A DNA stretch of 9,725 nt from an uncultured Prevotella sp. GTDB taxonomy: Bacteria; Bacteroidota; Bacteroidia; Bacteroidales; Bacteroidaceae. The stretch lies in the NCBI GenBank assembly GCA_937877595.1, contig CALFIY010000091.1:1-9725 (forward strand). The letters are read 5' to 3'. The position numbers and the translations under genes are program-made. Every line of letters begins with the position of its first letter. Within the stretch, counting starts at the first letter, position 1. The notes beneath the pieces were generated by a model. It did no database searches. It was not told the DNA's origin and saw only the letters and a program-made list of their open reading frames with translations. Below, in pieces: positions 1 to 6,415 of the stretch.

Positions 1-2
1 CC

Positions 3-92
3 GAGATAGAGTTACGTCCTACTATTAGCGGGGCTATCGGTAGGAAGTTTGACCCCGAGACTGGCACGGGAGTCTGGGATTTTAAGGACTAA
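3..92 (+). CDS. C-terminal end of an unrecognised protein (partial)
   Basis: An open frame runs from the window edge to a TAA at 90-92 and gives 29 residues ending TGTGVWDFKD. The 5' part lies outside the window, so the start is unknown. I do not recognise the family. The next open frame (98) begins 5 bases after this stop, an operon-like spacing seen in phage and mobile-element gene clusters. That neighbour is a phage-associated gene remnant, so this may also belong to an old integrated element, but that is inference only. It could equally be an unrelated chromosomal gene or a chance frame. Confidence 0.4.
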   Translation, partial: EIELRPTISGAIGRKFDPETGTGVWDFKD

Positions 93-97
93 CTGAT

Positions 98-292
98 ATG
101 GTGCAGCGCTCGGCTTTACCGCTTTGCAAAGCAAAGAACTACAAGGTCATCACTCTATGCGGAAGCACTCGTTTCAGAATCAATTTATTGAGACCCAAAA
201 AACGATTGACGCTTGAAGGCTGTATAGTTATCAGTGTTGGCCTATTCGGACATTCGGGTGATGAAGAGGTGTTGAAACCCGGTACAAAATAA
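98..292 (+). pseudogene. Decayed nucleoside 2-deoxyribosyltransferase-like gene remnant
   Basis: The 64-codon frame contains KVITLCGSTRF (residues 16-26), then RLTLEG and IVISVGLFGHSGDEEVL. These are hallmarks of a small nucleoside 2-deoxyribosyltransferase-like family common in phages and mobile elements. Full-length relatives are about 110-130 residues and continue after GTK into a segment rich in M, D and K; here TAA follows GTK directly, so the C-terminal half is missing. Residues 27-36 do not fit the family, but reading about one base out of frame between 178 and 210 gives NQFIETQK, which does. This suggests one lost base near 178-182 and one gained in the A-run near 198-204. I call it a pseudogene; a short functional peptide is unlikely. 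Family assignment is from memory of its motifs. Confidence 0.6.
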
Positions 293-306
293 TAACAATT
301 CGTCCT

Positions 307-354
307 AATAAAAAACAAGACCTCCCCCATTATTGATAGTCTGGGAGAGGTCTT
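307..354 (-). terminator. Intrinsic terminator of ssrA
   Basis: An inverted repeat pairs 317-324 (AAGACCTC) with 347-354 (GAGGTCTT), extended inwards by a C-run against GGG at 343-345. Read on the minus strand the hairpin is followed by TTGTTTTTTATT (plus 306-318), a good U-tract. On the plus strand the hairpin is not followed by a T-run, so it serves the leftward tmRNA transcript. It lies about 30 bases beyond the tmRNA 3' end. Confidence 0.8.
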
Positions 355-386
355 CTTGTAAAATACTGATTTTCAGTATATGTAAG

Positions 387-786
387 TGGAGCTGGAGGGA
401 GTCGAACCCTCGTCCACACAGGGAAACCATACGCTTTCTACATGCTTATTCCGGTCTTGATTTTCGTGTCGCTGCCAAGACCCGGACCACCAACAGCAAC
501 CTTATTCCCTAAAACTTCATCGGCAAATCGGGACCCTCTACCGACTATTTCCGAAAAACCTGCATCGCCTTATCCTTAGACTCGGAACAACGTCTGTCGG
601 GGCAATGTCTCGTTCTCCTACCTTGTAAGAGAATTAAGCCAGTAAACTACTATGCTTCGTTTAGGCAGCGAGAGCGTACTTTGTTTCGCCAATTAAATTT
701 GTCGACCGAAGAGATTATGGAGCCTACAGCCGTCGCTCCGCATGCTTACGTACCATCTCCGCCTGCTGTCAAATCCAGTCAACCCC
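387..786 (-). rRNA. Placeholder type: this is tmRNA (transfer-messenger RNA), not rRNA; see next entry
   Basis: This entry marks only that no rRNA is present here. The gene is described as ncRNA in the next entry with the same coordinates. Confidence 0.01.
387..786 (-). ncRNA. ssrA: tmRNA (transfer-messenger RNA)
   Basis: tmRNA rescues stalled ribosomes: its alanyl-charged tRNA-like end enters the A site, then its internal reading frame adds a degradation tag. On the minus strand the 5' end reads GGGGTTGACTGG (786 downwards) and the 3' end carries a T-arm, GAGGG-TTCGACT-CCCTC, followed by CAGCTCCA (394-387). The 5' GGGGTTG pairs with CAGCTCC in a 7-bp acceptor stem with two wobble pairs, which fixes both ends. 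After the discriminator A (387) the genome reads CTT, so CCA is not encoded and must be added by CCA transferase. The tag frame at 690-661 encodes GETKYALAA and stops with TAA. Length 400 bases is usual for the phylum. It is transcribed divergently from ileS, with its own promoter and terminator. Confidence 0.95.
661..690 (-). other. tmRNA tag-peptide reading frame
   Basis: The minus strand reads GGC GAA ACA AAG TAC GCT CTC GCT GCC TAA, giving GETKYALAA and a stop. The ALAA ending is the conserved ClpXP-type degron of tmRNA tags. Bacteroides tags are GETNYALAA; here the fourth residue is K. The resume codon is GGC (Gly), the Bacteroidetes pattern, rather than the Ala of E. coli. Confidence 0.92.
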
Positions 787-801
787 AGCCTGATGGTGCT
801 G

Positions 802-809
802 CAAAGATA
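802..809 (-). promoter_or_regulatory. Promoter -7 box of ssrA
   Basis: The minus strand reads TATCTTTG, an exact match to the Bacteroidetes primary sigma -7 consensus TAnnTTTG. The expected start is a few bases downstream, leaving a leader of roughly 10 bases before the mature tmRNA 5' end at 786, to be removed by RNase P. The -33 region is T-rich but has no clear TTTG. Confidence 0.75.
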
Positions 810-863
810 GGCATTTTGTTTTGAATAAAAAGACTTTTTACTTATTTTATTTTTCAAAAATGC

Positions 864-891
864 TTGTTTTCTGATAAAATGTGTAATTTTG
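864..891 (+). promoter_or_regulatory. Promoter of the ileS operon
   Basis: TAATTTTG at 884-891 matches the TAnnTTTG -7 consensus exactly, and TTG at 864-866 lies 17 bases upstream, slightly closer than the usual 19-21. The start would be near 897, giving a leader of about 38 bases that is A-rich and lacks a strong Shine-Dalgarno sequence, as is usual in Bacteroidetes. It is divergent from the ssrA promoter, with the two -7 boxes about 75 bases apart. No T-box or other riboswitch fits in this short leader. Confidence 0.7.
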
Positions 892-934
892 CACCTTAAA
901 TTGATTAAAAACAGACAAAAACCATAATATTCAT

Positions 935-3900
935 ATGGCAAAGACATTTGCAGAGCATACAGGTCTTGACCTGACAAAGGTGAACAAAGACATACTTGAG
1001 AGATGGAAAGAGAACAATATATTTTGGCGGTCGGTAGACGAGAGAGAGGGATGTCCGCAGTTCGTCTTTTTTGAAGGCCCGCCTTCTGCAAACGGTCACC
1101 CCGGCATCCATCACGTGCTGGCACGCTCAATCAAAGACACTTTCAACCGCTACAAAACAATGCGTGGTTTCCAGGTGAAGCGCAAGGCTGGCTGGGATAC
1201 ACATGGACTGCCGGTAGAACTTGGCGTGGAAAAGGAACTCGGCATTACGAAGGCTGATATAGACAACAAGGAAAGCGAGAAATATATCTCTACGGAAGAC
1301 TATAACAGGAAGTGTCGCGAGAATGTGATGATGTACACCGCAGAATGGCGCGAACTGACTGAGAAAATGGGATATTTTGTCGACCTTGATAATCCCTACA
1401 TTACTTATGACAACAAGTACATCGAGACCTTGTGGTGGCTGCTGAAGCAGTTCTACCAGAAAGGACTGCTGTACAAAGGATACACCATCCAGCCATATTC
1501 TCCGGCTGCCGGTACTGGTCTTTCGAGCCACGAACTGAACCAGCCAGGTTGCTATCGCGACGTGAAGGACACCACGTGTACGGCGCAGTTTAAGATGAAA
1601 AATCCAAAGCCTGAGATGGCAGAGTGGGGTACGCCCTACTTCCTTGCATGGACCACTACGCCGTGGACGCTGGCTGCCAATTCGGCTCTCTGCGTTGGCC
1701 CGAAGATAGACTACGTGGCTGTGCAGACATACAATCCATATACTGCCGACAAAGTGACGCTTGTTTTGGCTGAGGCACGACTCAATGCCTACCTGCCTCT
1801 GGAGGGTTGCATCACGGACGGAGGCGAACTGCCTGAATACAAAAAGGGCGAGAAACTGATACCATATCGCATCGTGGGTCGATACAAAGGCGCTGATCTT
1901 GTAGGAATGGAATACGAGCAACTGATGCCTGCCATCAAGCCAATGGGCGATGCTTTCCGCGTGATTCCTGGTGACTATGTTACTACTGAGGATGGTGCCG
2001 GTATTGTTCATATTGCCCCAAACTTTGGTGCCGATGACGCCTTTGTTGCCAAGAAGGCTGGCATTTGCCCCATTGTACTGATTGACAAGAAAGGTCAGGA
2101 GCGCCCGGTGGTAGACTTGCAGGGCAAATACTTTGTCGTAGAAGACCTTGATGAAGAATTTGTCAAGAACTATGTCAATAAAGACGAGTGGAACAAGTTT
2201 GCCGGACGCTACGTGAAGAATGCTTATGATGACACTCTGACCGACAAGGACGAGACGCTTGACATTTCAATCTGCATGGACTTGAAGGCTCAGAACAAGG
2301 TGTTCAAAATCGAAAAGCATGTGCACAACTATCCGCACTGCTGGCGCACTGATAAGCCTGTGCTTTATTATCCGCTCGACTCGTGGTTCATTAAGTCTAC
2401 GGCAAAGAAAGAGCGCATGAGCGAACTCAATAAAACCATCAACTGGCAGCCTGAGTCAACAGGAACAGGCCGTTTCGGCAACTGGCTTGACAACCTTAAT
2501 GACTGGAATCTTTCGCGCTCGCGCTTCTGGGGTACGCCGCTGCCAATCTGGCGTTCTGAGGACGGTGAGGAAATCTGCATTGGCAGCATAGAGGAACTCT
2601 ACAACGAAATTGAGAAGGCTGTAAAGGCTGGCGTCATGCAGACAAATCCGCTGAAGGATAAGGGCTTTGTGCCTGGCGATATGTCGCGTGAAAACTACGA
2701 TCGCATTGACCTGCATCGTCCGTACGTCGACTATATTGTGCTCGTCTCGCCGTCAGGAAAGCCAATGAAGCGTGAAACGGATTTGATTGATGTGTGGTTT
2801 GACTCTGGCTCGATGCCTTATGCTCAGATACACTATCCGTTTGAGAACCGCGAACTGATAGATAAGGGCGAGGCTTTCCCTGCAGACTTTATCAATGAGG
2901 GCGTTGATCAGACACGCGGCTGGTTCTTCACGCTGCATGCCATAGCCACGATGATATTTGACAGCGTGGCATTTAAGAACGTTATTTCCAGTGGCTTGGT
3001 ACTCGATGCTAAAGGAAATAAGATGTCTAAACATGTGGGCAATGTTGTCAATCCGTTTGATATGATTGAGAAATACGGCAGCGACGCCGTCCGCCTCTAC
3101 ATGATGACCAACTCAGAACCTTGGGATAACCTTAAGTTCGACCCGGAAGGCGTTGACGAAATACGCCGCAAGTTCTTCGGAACATTGTATAACACCTATT
3201 CTTTCTTTGCGCTGTATGCAAACGTCGACGGATATGAGCCTGCCGCTGTTTCTGCTTGCTCTCCAAAGGGCAAATCAGAGATAGACCGCTGGATACTTTC
3301 GTCGCTAAACACGCTGATAAGGAAAGTAACCGCAGAACTTGACAACTACGATCCGACACGTGCAGGAAGACTGATAGATGCCTTTGTCAACGATGATTTG
3401 TCAAACTGGTACGTCCGTCTGAACCGTAAGCGTTTCTGGGGTAAGGACATGAGCGACGATAAGCGCTCTGCCTATGACACGCTATACACATGTCTGATGA
3501 CAATAGCCAAACTGCTTGCTCCGTTTGCTCCATTCTATGCCGACCAGTTATACAAAGACTTAGGCGGTGAAAAAGACAGCGTGCATTTGGACAACTATCC
3601 TGTGGCTGACGAGGCGCTTATCGATACTGATTTGGAAGCCCGCATGGAGATGGCACAGAAGATAACGTCTATGGTGCTTGCCCTGCGACGCAAGGTAAAC
3701 ATAAAGGTACGCCAGCCGCTGCAGGCAATAATGATTCCAGCAACGGAAGAGCAGCAGAAACACATCAAGGCTGTAAAGGATCTTATTATTAACGAGGTCA
3801 ATGTTAAAGAACTGCGCTTCGTAGAGGGAGCAGGCGTGTTGGTGAAGAAGGTGAAATGTAACTTCCGTACTATGGGCAAGAAGTTCGGTAAACTGATGAA

Positions 3901-4357
3901 GGGTGTGGCAGCACAGATGGATGCCCTCACTCAGGAGCAGATAGCAGAACTTGAAGCCAGCGGCACTATAGAAATTGTGGTGGAAGGTAATGCATTGACA
4001 GTAGAAGTGGCCGACGTAGATATCATCAGCGAGGATATTCCTGGATGGCTCGTGGCAAACGAAGGCGCGCTTACCGTGGCTCTGGAAGTTGAACTTACCG
4101 ATGAATTGCGCCAGGAAGGTATGTCTCGCGAGATTATTAACCGTGTACAGAACATCCGTAAAGAGAGCGGACTGGAAATTACCGACCGCATCAGCATCAC
4201 CCTGGCTTCAAATGCAGAGACAGATGCTGCCGTAAAGGCTTTTGGCGATTACATCAAGACGCAGGTTCTTGCTGACGCCATAGCAATAGCAGATAATGAC
4301 GGCACAGAAGTTGACTTCGACGGATTCAAACTGAACATAAAGATAACAAAATCTTAA
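935..4357 (+). CDS. ileS: Isoleucyl-tRNA synthetase, eukaryote-like (IleRS2) type
   Basis: This cytoplasmic class I synthetase charges tRNA-Ile with isoleucine and hydrolyses misactivated valine. At 1140 residues it is full length. The nucleotide-binding signature lies in GPPSANG...GIHH: residues 57-60 read G-I-H-H, the swapped GxHH version of HIGH. The CP1 editing domain shows TTTPWTLAAN (from 240) and DGAGIVHIAP (353-362) followed by DD (367-368). The catalytic core continues with LSRSRFWGTPLP, DVWFDSGS and DQTRGWFF. The second ATP-binding motif is KMSKH at 696-700. The C-terminal part (about 740-1140) is the anticodon-binding region and has no Zn-binding cysteine cluster, unlike bacterial type 1 IleRS. 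ATG 935 follows the promoter and puts MAKTF at the N-terminus, as in relatives. It opens the operon; the next gene starts 11 bases after the stop. Confidence 0.96.
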   Translation: MAKTFAEHTGLDLTKVNKDILERWKENNIFWRSVDEREGCPQFVFFEGPPSANGHPGIHHVLARSIKDTFNRYKTMRGFQVKRKAGWDTHGLPVELGVEKELGITKADIDNKESEKYISTEDYNRKCRENVMMYTAEWRELTEKMGYFVDLDNPYITYDNKYIETLWWLLKQFYQKGLLYKGYTIQPYSPAAGTGLSSHELNQPGCYRDVKDTTCTAQFKMKNPKPEMAEWGTPYFLAWTTTPWTLAANSALCVGPKIDYVAVQTYNPYTADKVTLVLAEARLNAYLPLEGCITDGGELPEYKKGEKLIPYRIVGRYKGADLVGMEYEQLMPAIKPMGDAFRVIPGDYVTTEDGAGIVHIAPNFGADDAFVAKKAGICPIVLIDKKGQERPVVDLQGKYFVVEDLDEEFVKNYVNKDEWNKFAGRYVKNAYDDTLTDKDETLDISICMDLKAQNKVFKIEKHVHNYPHCWRTDKPVLYYPLDSWFIKSTAKKERMSELNKTINWQPESTGTGRFGNWLDNLNDWNLSRSRFWGTPLPIWRSEDGEEICIGSIEELYNEIEKAVKAGVMQTNPLKDKGFVPGDMSRENYDRIDLHRPYVDYIVLVSPSGKPMKRETDLIDVWFDSGSMPYAQIHYPFENRELIDKGEAFPADFINEGVDQTRGWFFTLHAIATMIFDSVAFKNVISSGLVLDAKGNKMSKHVGNVVNPFDMIEKYGSDAVRLYMMTNSEPWDNLKFDPEGVDEIRRKFFGTLYNTYSFFALYANVDGYEPAAVSACSPKGKSEIDRWILSSLNTLIRKVTAELDNYDPTRAGRLIDAFVNDDLSNWYVRLNRKRFWGKDMSDDKRSAYDTLYTCLMTIAKLLAPFAPFYADQLYKDLGGEKDSVHLDNYPVADEALIDTDLEARMEMAQKITSMVLALRRKVNIKVRQPLQAIMIPATEEQQKHIKAVKDLIINEVNVKELRFVEGAGVLVKKVKCNFRTMGKKFGKLMKGVAAQMDALTQEQIAELEASGTIEIVVEGNALTVEVADVDIISEDIPGWLVANEGALTVALEVELTDELRQEGMSREIINRVQNIRKESGLEITDRISITLASNAETDAAVKAFGDYIKTQVLADAIAIADNDGTEVDFDGFKLNIKITKS

Positions 4358-4368
4358 ATCTTAATATT

Positions 4369-4749
4369 ATGGCAGAGAAAACACGCTACACTGACGATGA
4401 ACTGGAAGAGTTTCGTCAGATTATCAATGAGAAACTCGCACTTGCAAAGCGCGATTACGATCAGATGATGAGAGTGCTGATGAATCAGGACTCAAACGAT
4501 GTTGACGACACGTCGCCTACATACAAGGCTCTCGAAGAGGGTAGTGTTACCCAGTCGAAAGAAGAGATTATCTCGCTGGCTGCGCGTCAGCAGAAATTCA
4601 TCCAGGGACTGAAGGCTGCACTTGTACGAATAGAAAATAAAACCTATGGCGTCGACCGCATTACGGGAAAACTGATACCAAAGGAGCGTCTGCGTGCGGT
4701 GCCCCATGCTACACTGAGCGTGGAGTCGAAGCAAGCGCAGAAGAAATAA
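4369..4749 (+). CDS. TraR/DksA-family regulator lacking zinc-finger cysteines
   Basis: This 126-residue protein belongs to the DksA/TraR group, which binds in the secondary channel of RNA polymerase and, in E. coli, modulates transcription with ppGpp. Seen here: an N-terminal helical, charged stretch (1-90) compatible with the coiled coil, including acidic DSNDVDD (42-48), then the C-terminal segment YGVDRITGKLIPKERLRAVP (starting at 93), the family's globular-domain signature. In canonical DksA this region carries four zinc cysteines; none is present, and the position usually C in Bacteroidetes relatives (YGIC) is D96. The fold is therefore probably zinc-free. It sits 11 bases after ileS and 4 bases before lspA, so it is co-transcribed with them, an arrangement I believe is conserved in Bacteroidales. 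Its regulatory targets cannot be inferred. Confidence 0.9.
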   Translation: MAEKTRYTDDELEEFRQIINEKLALAKRDYDQMMRVLMNQDSNDVDDTSPTYKALEEGSVTQSKEEIISLAARQQKFIQGLKAALVRIENKTYGVDRITGKLIPKERLRAVPHATLSVESKQAQKK

Positions 4750-4753
4750 TCTG

Positions 4754-5404
4754 ATGAAGCAACTCTGCACCAACTATCGTGGCCTCGTGACGGCATTGCT
4801 TGTGCTGCTGATCATAGCCATTGACCAGACAATAAAGGTTTGGGTGAAGACGAATATGACCCTTCACGAGCAGATAGAGATTTTCTCTTGGTTCAAGATA
4901 GTCTTCATCGAAAACAATGGCATGGCCTATGGTATGGAACTCGGCTCGAAACTGGCATTGAGCCTCTTTCGTATTTTAGCCGTAGGTGTTCTTATATATT
5001 ATATAATAGGTCAGGTAATCCTAAAAGCAAGATGGGGATATCTTGTTTGCTTGGCCATGGTGCTGGCTGGTGCAGTGGGAAATATTGTCGACTCTCTCTT
5101 CTATGGGCTGATATTCAATGCCTCCTCAGAATACTACACCTCTTATTTTGTACCGTTCGGCACGGGGTATGCGCCGTTTCTTATGGGCAAGGTGGTAGAC
5201 ATGTTCTACTTCCCGCTTATTGTGACGCAATGGCCAGAATGGGTGCCTATAGTAGGAGGAGCGCAGTTTATATTCTTCAGTCCGATATTCAACTTTGCAG
5301 ATGCCAGTATCTCTGTAGGAGTAGTACTGCTGCTGATTTTCTATAGGGAAGAACTGGGAGCGCTGTCACTTCGCAAGACCGGCAAAAATAAGGATGAAGC
5401 ATAG
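4754..5404 (+). CDS. lspA: Lipoprotein signal peptidase (signal peptidase II)
   Basis: This inner-membrane aspartyl protease cleaves prolipoprotein signal peptides ahead of the lipidated cysteine. The 216 residues show hydrophobic segments near 10-27, 66-86, 95-113 and 184-197. The conserved blocks are all present: DQTIK (D24), the ENNGMAYG block (53-60), GNIVD with catalytic D113, and FNFADASI with catalytic D183. Residues 114-150, containing the GKVVDMFYFP block, make a longer periplasmic stretch between the two aspartates than in the about 164-residue E. coli enzyme; Bacteroidetes LspA proteins are typically enlarged there. ATG 4754 lies 4 bases after the previous stop. Its end overlaps the start of a lipoprotein gene, a likely client of this enzyme. 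Confidence 0.95.
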   Translation: MKQLCTNYRGLVTALLVLLIIAIDQTIKVWVKTNMTLHEQIEIFSWFKIVFIENNGMAYGMELGSKLALSLFRILAVGVLIYYIIGQVILKARWGYLVCLAMVLAGAVGNIVDSLFYGLIFNASSEYYTSYFVPFGTGYAPFLMGKVVDMFYFPLIVTQWPEWVPIVGGAQFIFFSPIFNFADASISVGVVLLLIFYREELGALSLRKTGKNKDEA

Positions 5405-6356
5405 CCAACTCTGGATAGTAATGGTAGCATTGGTGACGACACTCATAGGGTGCAAGCCAAGCGTGCCTTCGGACGTGATGCAGCCCGAAGAGATGGAGGA
5501 ACTGCTTTATGACTACCATGTTGCAGCAGCAATGGCACGCGAGACAGGCGGTGACGTTGACTTCAAGGGAAATGCGTATTTCCTTTCAGTCTTGAAGAAA
5601 CACGGTATCACCGAGGCAGAGTTCGACTCGACGTTATTATATTATTATACACGTGCCGACTATCTGCGCGAAGTGTATGCGCATGTCAGCGAGCGACTGG
5701 CGCTGGAGGCAAAGGCTCTTGGAGCAGACAGCAGAAGTCTGAACCTGTATAATAGTACATCAGGCGACACCGCCGATGTCTGGAGCCAGGAGAAATATGC
5801 AATTCTTGCTGCCCATGAGGCATTGAACCGCTTCGATTTTCACATTGATGCCGACACCGCATTCCTTCGTGGCGACTCCTTCCTCTTCCTTTTCAGTTCC
5901 GACTATATTTGGCAGTCGGGCACAAAAGATGCTGTAGTATGTCTCGTAATGAAATATGAGGGTGACAGCATTACGCAGACAACCAATCACGTTACGGTTT
6001 CCGGACTTACGCAAATCAGACCGCCGCATAATCGCGACGGCCTGCTGAAGTCTATTGACGGTTTTGTATACTTAAACGTAGATCCGCAGGATGGTGATGC
6101 ACAGCGTCTTATGTTTATAAATCAGTTGCAACTGATAAGATTCCATAATAAAATACATAAGAATGAAATCTCAGCAGACGTCAGCGGAGCAAATCAGTCG
6201 AAGGATAGCGTGCTCCGAACTAATGCTGCCGACGGGACAGGTGATAAGCCTGCAGGTGGTGGAACTGAGCAGCGGAATAGTAAGCAACTACTACCCATTA
6301 ACCCACGAGCAGCCGTCAACAGAGTGGATGCCATGCCGGCTAAGAATATGCCTTGA
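5394..6356 (+). CDS. DUF4296 family lipoprotein
   Basis: The N-terminus is a lipoprotein signal: a hydrophobic stretch at 7-18 and a lipobox LIGC with the lipidated Cys at 20. The following region (about 24-115: PEEMEELLYDYHVAAAMA, then a K-HGI...FDSTLLYYY pattern) is typical of DUF4296, a Bacteroidetes family of unknown function. Residues 145-250 look like a beta-rich domain ending in LQLIRFHNK. The last 60 or so residues are low in hydrophobics and rich in A, G, N and P, and they overlap another frame (6163-6402), so this tail is probably unconserved. The ATG at 5394 overlaps the lspA stop by 11 bases, implying translational coupling. Position +2 is K, so no clear surface-export signal follows the cysteine. 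Function is unknown; pairing with lspA suggests a cell-envelope role (inference). Confidence 0.85.
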   Translation: MKHSQLWIVMVALVTTLIGCKPSVPSDVMQPEEMEELLYDYHVAAAMARETGGDVDFKGNAYFLSVLKKHGITEAEFDSTLLYYYTRADYLREVYAHVSERLALEAKALGADSRSLNLYNSTSGDTADVWSQEKYAILAAHEALNRFDFHIDADTAFLRGDSFLFLFSSDYIWQSGTKDAVVCLVMKYEGDSITQTTNHVTVSGLTQIRPPHNRDGLLKSIDGFVYLNVDPQDGDAQRLMFINQLQLIRFHNKIHKNEISADVSGANQSKDSVLRTNAADGTGDKPAGGGTEQRNSKQLLPINPRAAVNRVDAMPAKNMP

Positions 6357-6402
6357 TGAGAAAGGGCAGCCCACGTTGTGGAACAACGACACACAAATCT
6401 AA
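6163..6402 (+). CDS. Small hypothetical protein overlapping the DUF4296 gene
   Basis: A 79-codon frame in the +1 frame relative to the lipoprotein gene runs 46 codons past that gene's stop. The first two thirds overlap it by 194 bases. The sequence looks like a real small globular protein: PTGQVISLQVVEL, then SNYYPLTHEQPSTEW and CLDEKGQPTLW. I recall short Bacteroidetes proteins with the pattern VVEI..G.VVNYYPL..E.P.TEW between these genes, but I could not run a search. It fills the otherwise empty gap to nupG, whose start lies 13 bases after its stop. Start is uncertain: ATG 6163 gives 79 residues; ATG 6223 would give about 59 and cut into the conserved-looking part. No signal peptide or membrane segment is seen. 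Function unknown. Confidence 0.6.
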   Translation: MKSQQTSAEQISRRIACSELMLPTGQVISLQVVELSSGIVSNYYPLTHEQPSTEWMPCRLRICLDEKGQPTLWNNDTQI

Positions 6403-6415
6403 TAAGCAGAAAAAT

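Noticed and set aside
893..934. T-box or other leader regulation of ileS
   Set aside because: The leader is only about 40 bases and contains no specifier stem or antiterminator.
693..1130. 145-codon minus-strand frame across the ssrA/ileS intergenic region
   Set aside because: It runs through the ileS start, both promoters and the tmRNA 5' part; no plausible product.
1127..2011. 294-codon minus-strand open frame opposite ileS
   Set aside because: It is antisense to the CP1 and catalytic region of a clearly recognised gene; its translation has no recognisable domain and is rich in C, H and R, as expected of a shadow frame.
4840..5346. 168-codon plus-strand frame inside lspA
   Set aside because: The lspA frame carries all catalytic motifs; this one is an out-of-frame shadow.
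6353..6415. N-terminal extension of nupG to ATG 6353
   Set aside because: The extra 21 residues are polar, overlap the small ORF and are absent from NupG relatives; ATG 6416 begins the first membrane segment.
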